The notes below the pieces were generated by a model that saw only the letters and a program-made list of their open reading frames with translations, had not been told where the DNA came from and did not search any database. From the NCBI RefSeq assembly GCF_002127325.2, contig NC_035447.2:23493780-23557779 (forward strand): a stretch of DNA of 64,000 bases. Direction: 5' to 3'. The DNA is from Helianthus annuus (taxonomy: Eukaryota > Streptophyta > Magnoliopsida > Asterales > Asteraceae). The translations under genes were made by a program, and so were the position numbers. Shown one piece after another: positions 42,441 through 54,028 of this stretch. Each line of letters begins with the position of its first letter. Within the stretch, counting starts at the first letter, position 1.

Positions 42441-43346
42441 AGTAGCTTGTATCTGCTGCAGAAGATAATGAAAATTCTATTTAGGAGTTTATTATTGAAT
42501 TGTCTTTTATGGCAATTTATTAACCATGGTACTGAAGACCATATCCGGTTAATTTGTTACTCCCTTTACATTTAGGATTTGAACATACTTATCCTAATTA
42601 CAATTAATATTGCTAGTGGCATAAAAGCCTAGTCACGAGGACGTTATTATAATGTTAGCCGAGATTACAGAGAATCAAGGTATGAAGGTTTGAACCGTAG
42701 TCCTTTTACTCCTTCTGACAGGGAGTCCTAAACCACCACTGTCTTTTGCCTTATCATGACAATATGTTTGGCCCGTAGGCACTACATCGCTTATGGATGT
42801 TTAACAAGTGATCATCTTCATTGATGATTTAACCCACGATTTATTATATCATTAATTTGGGTTTTGGAATCCTTTAAAGGATTCTTGTATAAGAATGACG
42901 TGTGTGACTTTAACGAATCACATCTGTCATGATCTGTTAACATGCTTACAGAGGTTAACAGGGAATCAGAATCTTTTAATTTGGTCTTACCATCTTGGCC
43001 GGATCTTTAGAAGACACCTGGCTAGGTTTCACTCTGAAGATTCTTTATTTAGGCAGATCAATTTAAAAAAATGGTTTTGATTTATTTCATATATAGTGAT
43101 AACAAAATGAAATTCATAATATTACATTCCATAATTTTAATACGATTACATACCGCCCAAAGCGGGACTTTTTAAATAGTACATACCTACATAGAGGTTT
43201 AAAACAAGAGACAAGTCCACGCAGGGACTAATATAAGATAAGTGTCCATGCAAGGACTAAAAGATAAGTCCACATAGGGACTGAAATACGATAAATGTCC
43301 ACGTAGGGACTTCTTTTTAAAATAAACATTAGAACATACATAAGGA
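42441..43346 (-). other. untranslated stretch of J between extra ORF and gag
   Basis: About 900 bp with no credible ORF. At 43,213-43,311 there are four degenerate 17-21 bp units around AAGTCCACGCAGGGACT. Confidence 0.7.
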
Positions 43347-44563
43347 CTAATGGTCACGTTTCTTCTTCTTGCCCTTCAGTAGGTTTGCTAAGCCCTTGAG
43401 GAATCCTCGGTGGCTCTTACGTTCTTCCTCGAAGTCTCTTTCCACACGGCTCAAACGGTGGAGTATTTCTTCTTGTTCGGGAGGAGAGAAACATGGTTGT
43501 GACGCCTGTTGCGGAACTGGAGGTCTGGGAGGTGCTGGATACCCATGTGCTGAGTAGTCCGGTACTCCCATGTTCCCATGAGCTCCGTCGGGATAGCGTG
43601 CATTATACCTAGCCGACACCACATATGGGTCGCGCTCATAATTGTAGTTGTAATGTGCTTGTGATGCGGTTCGAACGGGTTGTAAGCCGTTGGACCCGTG
43701 TAAGTAGGTATGGGTTGGTCATACCCAAATGGTGGCGAATTTGGTGCAGCTGGTGCGGAGTTCGCCTCCTGTACAGGACTTGAAGGTCCTTCTTCTTGTA
43801 GTGGCGGGTAGTGGCTACTACTAGAGTGTCGAGGGGTGCTGAAGTGGAAATCCCCTCCTCCTCGTGTGGACATACGGGCATTTGTCCTCCTACGCCTTGG
43901 CGGATCAGGCATTACTGGCTGTACCGGTGGCGGAGGTGGTGGCGTAACTGCCACGAAGTGTGGATCCTCGGAGGGATCTCGCGGATGTTGCGGCTGTTGT
44001 GATGTCTGCTGAGGTGGCGTGTAGTACCACTCATGTCGGTCGAACAACGCTTGGAAGCTATCTGGTCCCTGATAGGGTGTGCCATGGAAAGATGACCCAT
44101 CAGAGACTTCTATTGGATGCGTAGGCGTACCACGAGCAGGTTCTGTCGGATCAGTATCCTCGTCCATATGATCTTCGGAGAAGTGATCTTGTGGCCCTAG
44201 CGGAACAAAACTTGAAGGTTCCTGGATGTAGTCAGCTGGATTAAACTGACCTCTGAAATATGGAGTAGGGTCGTCAAAATTTCGGTGTGATACCGAACGC
44301 TGTAGAGGTATGAAGGAGGGTTGCGGGTTGTTGGGGTCATTCTCGGAATTTGGCCCGAATGAGTGCCGGTATGATGGTGTTGAGCTATGCGAGGTGGAAT
44401 GCCTCGCAGGTTCATAAAGGTCTCTTCGCCTTTGCGATTCTTCACTCCTTGTGGTTGAAGGAGCTCGCGTATTTGAAGGTCCGGCTTCGTGATCGTAATG
44501 TGTAACGATCTCTCCTCTGCCTCTTCTTCCCCTTCCTCTTCCTCGGAATATCACTGGCGGCAT
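43347..44563 (-). pseudogene. additional Pro/Ser-rich ORF of element J, one frameshift
   Basis: Between the primer site and gag lies an extra ORF, which I do not recognise from a named family. The likely start is MPPVIFRGRGRGRRGRGE at 44,563; the 32 codons before it read through leader. The protein is rich in Pro, Ser, Thr, Gln, Arg and His, with an RGR/GRG-rich start that could bind RNA, a PPPPPPP run and an RRRR cluster. Near 43,660-43,680 the frame changes; the second frame continues YVVSARYNARYPDGAHG and ends in a basic helix with FLKGLANLLKGKKKKRDH (stop 43,347). One base of insertion or loss therefore splits it. It could be a leader protein, a gag-like accessory or a nuclear-entry factor; nothing decides this. 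Confidence 0.75.
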
Positions 44564-44715
44564 ATTTCCGGCATTCAAAACTTTAAATAACAGTAATAAA
44601 AGAAAAAGACAACTTGGACTAACAATTCGAATTTGTCCTAAGTTCTTGTCTAGACTCAAGTATGTGCAATTGTGTCACAGAGATTAAACACATTAGGATA
44701 GTATTTAATTCACTC

Positions 44716-44737
44716 AATGTTGGCTCTGATACCAACC
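44716..44737 (-). other. primer binding site of element J (tRNA-Met type)
   Basis: On the minus strand GGTTGGTATCAGAGCC follows the 5' LTR, with the TGGTATCAGAGC core seen in E and I. Confidence 0.9.
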
Positions 44738-47700
44738 TGTCACAACCCGATTTCCACGTGTTTCACCGATGGGCCCGGTGGGGGATTATCGCGACGTAGT
44801 TGGCAACAATATAGTCAAACCACAATATAAATGCACAGCGGAAGCATAAAGATAAATATAATTCAACCATTTACTGTAATATCAAATGTATCACAAGTAG
44901 TTGAATAGTATCCACAGGAGGGATCAAAATAAATAAAAATATTGTTCAACAGATAAGACATCAAGCTTGCGAGACTTCTTTAGATGCTAGGGAGCTATTA
45001 CCAGCCAATTACGTGTAGTACCTGCACTTAATCTTTTTGGGAAAATACGTCAGTTTACACTGGTAAATACGATCAACTGACTCATTTTGTAAAATGATTA
45101 AAAATTGGTTTGGATGCACGAGGCATAAACATGTTTGTTTAACTTGGGAAAATTATTTAATATTATAATCTTGTGAACGAATTACATGTTCCTTCTATGC
45201 GTTCAGTAGCCCGGATCATGCCGGGTTAAAGATCAATAGACACACCACATTGCGTAAAACCGAGGCGGGTAAACCATCGGCTACGTCTTTTAATAGTATA
45301 GACATCATACCGGGTGTACGCCTACACCCGGGTGTCGAGGTCGTGGCCATTTCGTAAAATGATGCCAAGGATATCCGGGACATGGTCAATAATCCCCCAA
45401 AGGCTTTTAAGTAACAAGACTGTTTAAATGAGCCGATCAAACTATTCAATTAACCACCTAAGCGATGGAATTATTTGATGCTCAATCAAGCGGTATTTTA
45501 TATACCGTAACCCAAGCCCGTATAAGAGAAAATAAGTTAAAAGTATTTACCTTTGCAATGTATATTCCTTAATCAGTTAAATCACAGGTATCTTTTACTG
45601 GGGCTCCTTATTCTGGAATGAAGGTTTAAATTAACCTATTAGAATCCTAACGGGTCTTTATATTAGCCGTAGCCTAGACCGGTTAGTTTCGAAGGATAGA
45701 TACGGTTTAATCGCGTGAAAGGCGAAAACCGAGAATGGAATGTGATTCTGACCCAACAAGTTCGGAGACTTGTTTTACATGGGTTTAATATTCACACTCT
45801 GGATTTTGGGGTCAAAATGATATGGTTTGACCCATATCGGCTAATCTATGTAAACTAGTTACATAAGCCGAACCGTGCGCGCAATAGGCGCAACGGGTAA
45901 CCGTAGGAGTCCTACACTGTTTTCCTAAGTCAATATACTTTAAACAGGTTGTGGTATTAGTAGGATACCTTCCATAATGCCCGTAACGAGTTTTAGTTCA
46001 TTATACGCCCCGTAGGGGTTTTCCGGTAGTTTTAAAGACTTTTAAAGGCTTTCTGAGTTCTATAGGAAATCTGAGTTTCCCGATCAGTTTAATAAGTCTA
46101 AAATACTTTATTTATTATTTAAAATCAGTAGCAACTGGAATCGGGTCAAAAGACCTTGTAGAACTCAAGTTTTGGCCGAAAAGGGCATATTCGGTATTTA
46201 CCGAACCGTAGCCATAATCGCAGGTTATGAGCAGGTTAAAATTAATTAAAAATCTTTAAAAATCCCAAAATATTATTTAACTACAGTGGGTAAAAGTTTT
46301 GGTGACGAAATCTTGGTTTAGGCAGGCGTTATGCTAATTGCGCCGTTTATTACAAAAGTTTCTTATAAATGCGCTATTTAGCATAACTCCCATTCTAGAC
46401 CTCGGATTGGCGTGAAACTTTAGGGACATGCTTAGAATTTAGTAAGCAAGGTTATGGTCCCTTCACGTGTCCGAAATACTCGTTTTATTTTAAAAAGGGC
46501 GTTACGGTCAACTTTTAAATAATTAACGGAAATGTGTAAAAGACTCGGACAAACAACAAACCGGTCATAGAGGTTTATACCATCATGTAACCTGGTCCTA
46601 AGAGAGTCCTAAGGCATATCTATATTGCACTAAAACGGGTCAGAACTGAGGTCAAAGCAAAAGTCATACTTTTGCGACATTCGGTTCCGAACCGGGTCAA
46701 TATAGCAAATGGTCGAATCAAACAAGTTTAGACAAGTTTATATACTTAATATCATGTTTTATAAGTGTTCAAACAGGTTTCATATCATCTACATTACAGA
46801 TTATGCAAGAAATCGCAAATTGACTTTCTGTTGACTTTTTAAGCATATGTTTGACTCGACATTTGAATTAGTTAGAGTAGTGATCAGGGGAAACCCTTTT
46901 AGGAGTTTATTACCCACATAAATACCAACACATAACTACTTTTGATTCGACATAAGACTGAGCCATTAAGGATTTACCTTGAAGTCAAACCGTGGTTACG
47001 ACGGTTTGATTTTTAGCTATTTAACTAAGCAAAACAAGACCATAAATGTTCTAAACAACTTACAGAAGCTTGAGCACGATTTGGAATGCTAGAAGAAGAC
47101 TTGGGAGCTTCAGAAATGATCAGAGAAGGTGTTTTGAGTTGTGATTGAGTTGTGAACTATGAATGCTTATTTATAGTGCAAGAATTGCTCTAAGATCTTT
47201 ACAACTTAGCCTACAAGTGAGTATGGATGATGGGCAGGTGGCCTAGAGTGCTATGGGTCGAGTAGAGGGTGCCCATGCCTCATTTATTGCATGTTTGATC
47301 GTTCACTAGCTCAAAAGGCATGCAAGTCCAAAGTTTCTGCATCTGGGCGTCTCACGCGGCCCACATGGAAGAACCATGCACTTTGTACGCGGGCCGCCTG
47401 AGTTCAAATATCAGACGCGTGCAAATAGGAGGCTCGTGGCCCGCCTCAACTTAACCCAACACTCAACGCGGCCCGCGAGAAGGTTGTTTTTCAAGTTTTT
47501 TTAAATCTTTTGTAATCATAACAGAATCCTGGTAAATAAATAACGAAATCTTCTGTAATTATTAACCTGACCTTTCGGGTTTGAAGGGGTAACTTTGCGA
47601 TTTGGCCCTCGATTATTTACAACTAAGGGCCTCGTGTTATTTACCCGTATTGTTAAGTCCCCGGTTATCTTTGTTAATTATTCGGAAAGCCTTAACTTTC

Positions 47701-48126
47701 ATTGTTGACACTTTTAACCCTTCTCGTACGAATTTGATCATAACTTTCTCGTTTTAAAACGGAACTTCGCGGAATTTATACAGTATATCTTAGTGAGCAT
47801 ATTTTACTGTTACAAAGCCTCGGGTACGTCAAAGGGTCGCTCAGAGGTATAATTAAACATGTTGACACAGTTAACCCTCGCAGTTTGTAATCTCTCACTT
47901 TCTTCCGCGTTTCGCTTCCGTACGATCCATGATTTATTCGTTTGAAGGTACGAGCACCATTTAGGGTTACTATACAGTATACTTACCCTTGTTTGACATT
48001 TATAACCCTCGAATTTATATACTTTCAAGGTTTGTCAACATTAGTCCTTTATTAAATATAATACGCCACGTGTAACTCAAGACACGTGTCAATACATTAT
48101 TGGACACAAAATTTCGAGGTGTTACA
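44738..48126 (-). mobile_element. 5' LTR of element J
   Basis: 3,389 bp, the pair of 34,431-37,818. It has TATA at 47,168-47,175. The right border is followed by tagaa. Confidence 0.92.
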
Positions 48127-49677
48127 TAGAAGATAGCTTATTTCCTTCCTCAAAGCAATGCAATCCTCCGTAACATGTCCAAAATCCTCATGGAAGGCAC
48201 ACCATTTGGATTTATCCTTCCAATCGGCTTTTTGTTGATTCTTCCGAGGCCACCTGGCTTTATCTCCCAGACCCTGCATAGCATACATTAGTTCAGGTAT
48301 ATTAACAGAAAAACAATATTCAGATAATTCAGGATATTCCTCAGGATCCTCGTCTTCAACAGCATTCACTCTCTTGTTATCATTTCTGCCATATGGCTTG
48401 GAGCGATATGGCTTATATGAGGACTCTGATTTCCTGTTAGTCGATTCGTACGATGAGGATGCATTCATCCTCTCTTGCATTTTCTTGTCATCCTCCAATC
48501 TAATATATCTTAGAGCCCTGTTATGAGCCTCATCAAGATTCCTGCAGGGATTCATTACAAGATCCTGATAAAACTGAGAGTCCTTTTGCAACCCCATCTT
48601 AAAGGCTTGCACAGCTGTTGCAACATCAAGATGTGGGATATCCAAGGATTCTCGGCTGAATTTGTTCACATAATCCCTCAAGGATTCCTGAGGTCCTTGA
48701 GTTACCCTGTAAAGATCACTGGTTAGTTTTTCAAAACTCCGACTGCAAGAAAATTGACTATTAAATAAATTGACTAAGTGGGCAAATGATGTAATCGAAT
48801 GCGGAGGAACATTTAACAGCCATTTCAAGGCTGATCCTGTCAAAGTAGAACCGAAACCCTTGCACAGGCAAGCTTCCTTGAGATCCGGAGGGATAGGGTT
48901 GATCTCCATCCTTTCCCTATACTGGGCAATATGATTTTCAGGATCCGTGGTTCCGTCGTAAAGCTTCATATTCAGAGTCTGAAATCTTTTCGGGATTTCA
49001 GCATCACATATAGGATGCACGAACCGAGATATCCTGTGGCTATCTTGGGATACTTCAGGAATAGGCTGCACCACTCCAGGTACACTGGATATCATATCCT
49101 TTAATTTCTGAAGCTCCCTGGATAATTCTGACGTTATAGTTGTATCCCGCAAAGATCCAACACTGTTAGTGGTAACAGTATTATTATTATTAGATACGTT
49201 ACCAGTCGGAGGATTCTGCCCATATCCCGAAACGTATCCTGAGCTCCTCACGGTAGACATCCTAACCGAGGAGGGTGTTTCAGGAGTAGGAATCTGAGGG
49301 AGGCTGGGCACAATATTCCCCCTATTATCCGAAGTAAACACGGCTGAACTAAAGTTCAAAGCTCTGGGCTGTAATGGAGTGACGATATCCTCAGCAGGTC
49401 TGCTCGAGCCGGACTTCAGGAGTTGTATCTCCCTTAACAGCATCTGGTTTGTTTCTTGTTGATGCCTCATTTGTTCCTGCACACTCCCAAATAAGGTTAG
49501 GATTTCATCATTAGAAGCCAAAATCGGAGCAGATCCCTGAACAGTCCGGGTAGGGATCACATCCTGAGGTTGCGAAGAAGATTGCATCCTTGGAGGAGGT
49601 GGTGGAAGCACTGGACCAGTAGTAGCAGAAGCCATAGCAGACACAGTAGAGGAACTCATGTTTGATCTTGAGGCCAT
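48127..49677 (-). pseudogene. Gag N-terminal and central part of element C
   Basis: 517 codons from MASRSNMSSSTVSAMASATT at 49,677 to the J border. An upstream in-frame start is excluded because it would translate the primer binding site. After a Ser/Pro/Gln-rich region comes the gag domain: LKDMISSVPGVVQPI, CDAEIPKRFQTLNMKLYDGT, LKEACLCKGFGSTL, ALKWLLNVPPHSI, SRESLDIPHLDVATAV; then a basic stretch and the zinc-like WCAFHEDFGHVTEDCIALRKE. J cuts it after EISYLL. It is closely related to the B gag but lacks the 12-residue repeats. Confidence 0.88.
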
Positions 49678-49761
49678 TATGGACAATGTGGTGAAAAGTT
49701 TTGAAAACAGAAAACTGATTAGCGATTTGATAAAGATTTTTAGTAAAGAGAGCACCACTTG

Positions 49762-49781
49762 CCCCACGGTGGGCGCCAAAT
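49762..49781 (-). other. primer binding site of element C
   Basis: On the minus strand TTTGGCGCCCACCGTGGGGC directly follows the 5' LTR. Confidence 0.9.
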
Positions 49782-50448
49782 TGTTTTGGTCAAAAATTAC
49801 CTAAGCAATTTAGTGATCAAATTAGTTAAGTGAGGTAGTGTGCTGGAAAGTGTTGCTGAAAATGTGCTTGTTAAGTTGTTTAAAAAATCAGTGTTCAGGA
49901 TACGGCTCAAGATATTGAGCTGTATTATTGATCAAACAATGAGCAAAAAGTAAAGTAAATAACACGAGATGTACGAGGAAAGCCCTTGATCAATCTAGAT
50001 CGCCGGCATAAAACCTCGGGAGCTGACAATCGCAGCTGCCTTGTTCTTCTTATTGCTTCAAAAATCAGGATACAGTGCAGGATGTGGTGCGGATCGACTA
50101 AGTGTTACAATGTGATCTGAGTACAAGTGTAGTGATTGCTGTGAGCTAGAGAGCAAGACTGTATGGAAGTGTTCGTGTAAAAAAGTGTGTGCCTTAAACT
50201 GATCCACCACATCTATTTATAGTAAAGATAATATAACAAACTATCCTAAACTCCCGGGATCCAACGAATATTCCCACTTGAACGTTGAGGACCAAGTCTT
50301 TCGGCTTCAACGGCTTCCTCATAACAAATTCGCCCGAGTCTTTAGGAGAAGAAGTCCTGATGACCGTTAGTAGCTTATAACCACTAACCTACACGTGTTT
50401 AATTTACTCAACCTCAGGATACCGCCCAGGATGTTAGCAATATCCTCG
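49782..50448 (-). mobile_element. 5' LTR of element C, outer end deleted
   Basis: About 667 of 747 bp remain. At 50,447-50,449 the C text (TATCCTCGTCCAGC in the other LTR) switches to B spacer text (CATCCGTTCCTAAGG in D), with CGT shared. TATA box at 50,214-50,221. Confidence 0.9.
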
Positions 50449-51407
50449 TTCCTAAGGTTTCTAACGTTTTCACGTTAGCTAAAGTTTTGGCATTTTCATG
50501 TCACTAAGTTTGGATAGTCGCCAGTTAGGGCCATACTCCAGTTTACATACGATCCTTGGGCTTGTCCCCAGTTATCCTTGGGCTTGTCCCCAGTTAGCCT
50601 TGGGCTTGTCCCCAGTTATCCTTGGGCTTGTCCCCAGTTGCTAACTCTTATTTTATATTGGCTTAATCCCAAGTTATACTCTATTTCAGGTCTTTGAAGT
50701 TAAACAACTAAGGATCCTTGATCCTTATTTCTCTTTAAGGTTTATCTTATAGTTATCCTGATTATGGATAGGATCCTAACTTGGATCCTCAGGTATGATC
50801 ATTAACTATTTTTATCTTATTCATTGTTTATTTGAATAACCCTTATACTTTGACAACTGCACTTATGATCCTTAAAACATATACTACTTTTTGGGATTTT
50901 TCAACTATAGGATATTTGATCAAGGATCATATCCTAAATGTTTTCGATCTGACTTATTCAAAATTGCTTATTTAATAAATGCACATCAAGACAATTGAAA
51001 ATTAAAGGAACTAAAAGGATAACAACACAGGATAAGCGACAAAAGGTTAAGATTTTGTTTATTAACAAAAAAGACTAACCCTTAAAAGGTTGTCAAAATT
51101 ACCTACCCCAAGCATCTACCAGCAATACGTGGCCCGTCCGCTGGGGTAGGTAAAGGGTGTCCATGATAATAGGTTTGAAGTTATGCAGGAACATAAAGGC
51201 GACAGGATCACAATGGTTTCATCCCCCAAACAGAGGATCCCTCCACCATTTGCAATCCTGCCTATTGTCTGAAGGATCCTTGATCCTTAAACCTAAAGCT
51301 ATTGTTTAAGAGTACAGACCATCATTGTTCAACAAAACAACCACTAAACAAAAAAAAATGGGCTCCGGCTATGTCTAGAAGTTTCCTTCATCGCCCAATC
51401 CTGCAGC
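50449..51407 (+). other. spacer of element B
   Basis: About 960 bp of non-coding sequence matching D 13,096-14,100: TTTC-loop hairpins (50,461-50,502), four 22-bp GGGCTTGTCCCC repeats (50,552-50,639), then GGATC-rich text. The first 380 bp of the spacer are missing. Confidence 0.8.
50552..50639 (+). repeat. tandem repeat ATCCTTGGGCTTGTCCCCAGTT x4 (B)
   Basis: Four 22-bp units, one with AGCC for ATCC, matching the five units in D. Confidence 0.95.
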
Positions 51408-53014
51408 CTAAACCTTCGCTGCATCATCACCACCAGCTCCACTTGCCTCACCACCCTGATCCTTGCCACTGCCTCCAGCCTCAAGTGTCAGGATCTCCTC
51501 AGCCTCTTCATCGTCCTCCAGTTCAGCCAGCCTTGCCTTCCAGCCCTCCACATCCCAGGTGCTCTTATCAAAAGCAGGATCCTGAGCTTCCATGGCCATT
51601 TGCAGCTGGGTCTTGTACATTGCTATGGCGGCGGAGACCTTGGCATCCTGGGTGATCTCGTGCCTCTCATAGTCAAAGTTGATCAGTATCTTGGCAGCCT
51701 CATTCTTGGTGTTCTGGAGATCGTTCTGAAGATCAGCTATCTTGTGGTCCTTCAGCACGGCAACCTGTTGAAGATCAGCAATCTTGCTATCCTGATCCTC
51801 AACGTGGCCAACATAGGTCTCGATCTCAGCAAATTTCTGCAAGGAGGACAAGGGATAATGTCAGAACCAAATGATCCTCAAACAAGCAGGATATACAAGC
51901 AGGGACAGTGATCCTTACCTCATTGAAGTAGTCCAGGAACTGTTGGCGGATCAAGGGGAGGCCTTGCAGATCCTTAGCTTTGGAGGCCTTTCTCTTCTTG
52001 CCTCCCTTCCCTCTGAGGGGTGCCTTGGGGATTGAAGCAGTTGGGCTAGCAGGAGTCTTCTTCCTTGAGGATTTGACGTTGGTGAGATCGGTGATGCTGA
52101 ACTTTGAAGCAGACTTGGTGGATTTTCCAGCACCTACACAACCAAAACAAGATAAGTATCTTAATTTTACTTAAATTTCATTACTTAATTGAACCTTTAG
52201 ACAAGGATACTTACTTGACATCATGACAGAACCAGAGGATACTTCCTGAGAATCTTGGGTGGTAGTCTTGAAAGTTCTTGTTTCAGGATCAAGTCTCTTG
52301 AAGGCCAAGAGTCTCTCTTTAGCAGCAGGAGTCAATCTGAGGTGTGAAATGGAGATAGCTGCAAAACAAGAAAGCAAAAGAATGTCAGTGATCCTTATTC
52401 TAAAGGATAAGTTCTCTGGTGATCCTTCTCAGGATCCTCCATCCTACCATGGGTAGCCCACTTCTTGGGTAGATCCTTCCCATCAGGGATAGAATCTCTT
52501 CTCACAAAAAGAAGCACCGCTTCCAGTTGGTATCATTCTTGGTGGCTTTGAAGATCGGATGCTCCTCCCCAGGCCTTCGTTTGAACAGATAGCGATGGGA
52601 ACCAAAGGTGGTAAGATCATACAGTTCTCCTAACTCAGCGATGCCTAAATCTATCCCCTCCTGCTCGATGATCCTTTCAAGGGTATACAAAACCCTCCAG
52701 ATCATCGGCATGGCTTGGATGTAAGATATGCCGGTCAGGGAAAAGAAGGATTGGGTGAAAGCTGGAAAGGGGTATGTGTAGCCTATGGCAAACGGGGTCA
52801 CAGGGAAGGCAACCCATGAATCAGAAGTGTGATCGCTCAGGGCAGTAGGATCATAGGGTTTGAACACGGTGTTTGCGGGAAAACAATACCGGACCCTGTC
52901 AATTTGAGGATCGGTGAAAATGCAGCGTTCTTTAGCGGAATCCGTGATGATCCCTTGACTCTTGAAGGGGCTTACTTTCTGGTGATCCTTAGCAGGGGAG
53001 TTCCGGAGCAACAT
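51408..53014 (-). pseudogene. antisense gene of element B, one frameshift
   Basis: Exons by comparison: 52,448-53,014, 52,215-52,358, 51,919-52,133, 51,408-51,836 (567, 144, 215, 429 nt), each with GT-AG intron ends. Exon 1 starts MLLRNSPAKDHQK and carries the domain motifs WVAFPVTPF, YPFPAF, PMIWRVLYTLE and SHRYLFKRR. A one-base loss near 52,508 (KRCFFL then TGA) breaks it; D has the extra base. Exon 3 includes the basic stretch read as KRKASK in sister copies. Exon 4 is a coiled coil (KFAEIETYVGHVEDQDSKIA) with an acidic Gly/Ala end. A TTTATAA near 53,107 on the minus strand is a possible TATA box about 90 bases before the start. Confidence 0.85.
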
Positions 53015-53308
53015 TTTGAACGGAATAATTGAAAAGAGAAGAAAAACAGAGCAAGCAAAGAGAGAAGATGAAGAGGAGAATACCTGTTTGATCTTCTGAA
53101 TGCGGTTATAAAGGGAGTAGCTCTGGATTTTAAATGCAAACGATCATATCTATATCTCCTATTTATAATGATGATTTTGCAGGGGTGTCACTTCTGTGAC
53201 GTCATAATGCAACGGATAGTTCGATGATAACGGCTATAAATCCGTTGAGTTTGTTGCAGATAAGATCAAGAAAACATAACTCGTTAATTTTACATTTTAC
53301 TCCTTATA

Positions 53309-53322
53309 TTTTGGGGGAAATT
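53309..53322 (+). other. polypurine tract of element B
   Basis: ATTTTGGGGGAAAT directly before the 3' LTR. Confidence 0.8.
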
Positions 53323-54028
53323 GTTAGGGGAGGATTTTCTAACAATTAGTGATCCTTATTTGTTATCCTAATAGTGATCCTTACTTCTGTGACAGATAGT
53401 GATCCTCAGAAGAGCTTCAGGATCAGGATCATGGATCACCCTAAGGATCCTCATACTAACGATTGGTTGTTTGTGTTTCGTATTGTTTTGCAGGAGTATT
53501 GAGCTTGACTTGGTCTTGGCAACGTTACTATGGAATATTCCACGGGTATTTCGCACACATTTGAATAGAAATGGACGTTGTGGAGAACGTGGGAGCATGG
53601 CACAAAAGTCGGACAATTAGTTAGCTTTCATTTTAAAAGGGGTGACGAGCTAAAATTAGAACACTTAGCCATTTTCATTTACACACACACTCTCGAGCAA
53701 TCGCAGTCTCAAAGCTTTCATTAAACACTGAACAATTCTCACACTTTCACACGAATAACCATAGTGATCCTTGTACTTAGCTCGTCACTATCCGAAGTTG
53801 TAAACTTTTTTTGATTTATTTGAGCTTGGTGATCGGTAGTTTCCATCACCCGAGGTTTTTTATGCCGGAGATCATTCATTGATCAAGGGCTTTTTCCTCG
53901 TATAAATCCTTGTGTTGTTTGTGCAAGTTACATCGAAGTGATCCTTATTATTGTTCTTCATTTCAAGCATCATTCCCCGTAACTAAGAGTTTGGTTGCAT
54001 TATCCTTATTAGATTTTTGACCAAAACA
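53323..54028 (+). mobile_element. 3' LTR of element B
   Basis: 706 bp, TGTTAGGGGAGG to GACCAAAACA, followed by gctat at 54,029-54,033. It pairs with 14,321-15,036. Confidence 0.92.

Larger units (their letters stand above)
34431..48126 (-). mobile_element. full-length chromodomain (Tekay-like) Ty3/gypsy element J
   Basis: 13,696 bp on the minus strand: 5' LTR (48,126-44,738), tRNA-Met-type primer site, an additional Pro/Ser-rich ORF, gag-protease, RT-RNase H-integrase-chromodomain, purine tract, 3' LTR (37,818-34,431). LTRs are 3,388-3,389 bp and about 99% alike by eye. The element sits in the gag of C with duplication tagaa. The C-terminal chromodomain-like segment and very long LTRs point to the Tekay/Del lineage. 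It is almost complete but has a TGA between protease and RT, an altered RT active site and a frameshift in the extra ORF. Confidence 0.92.
18187..50448 (-). mobile_element. Tat-type Ty3/gypsy element C (minus strand), with I and J inside
   Basis: Read on the minus strand: 5' LTR 50,448-49,782 (outer end lost), primer site, gag from 49,677, element J inside gag, end of gag and protease 34,430-33,700, RT-RNase H-integrase 33,699-30,400, spacer, element I, antisense gene (plus strand 19,196-20,977), purine tract and 3' LTR 18,933-18,187. Without I and J it is about 10.6 kb. It differs from the B/D family in LTR and in spacer. Left flank gaggg (18,182-18,186); the right duplication was lost in the deletion at 50,448. 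Confidence 0.85.
14321..54028 (+). mobile_element. Tat-type Ty3/gypsy element B, split by C
   Basis: The element starts with the LTR at 14,321 and ends with the LTR at 54,028, flanked by gctat. Own sequence: 14,321-18,186 (LTR, gag, protease, start of RT) and 50,449-54,028 (spacer, antisense gene, LTR). The middle is element C with its own insertions. The rest of RT, RNase H, integrase and about 380 bp of spacer are missing, and so is the outer end of one C LTR. A deletion therefore removed them after C inserted. LTRs differ by roughly eight substitutions and one 9-bp tandem copy by eye. Confidence 0.9.

Noticed and set aside
43213..43311. CRISPR-like array
   Set aside because: Only four degenerate units without spacers of constant length, in a plant retrotransposon.
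49678..49779. Upstream start for C gag at 49,779
   Set aside because: The extra codons translate the primer binding site and begin without a true ATG; ATG at 49,677 matches the sister gag starts better.
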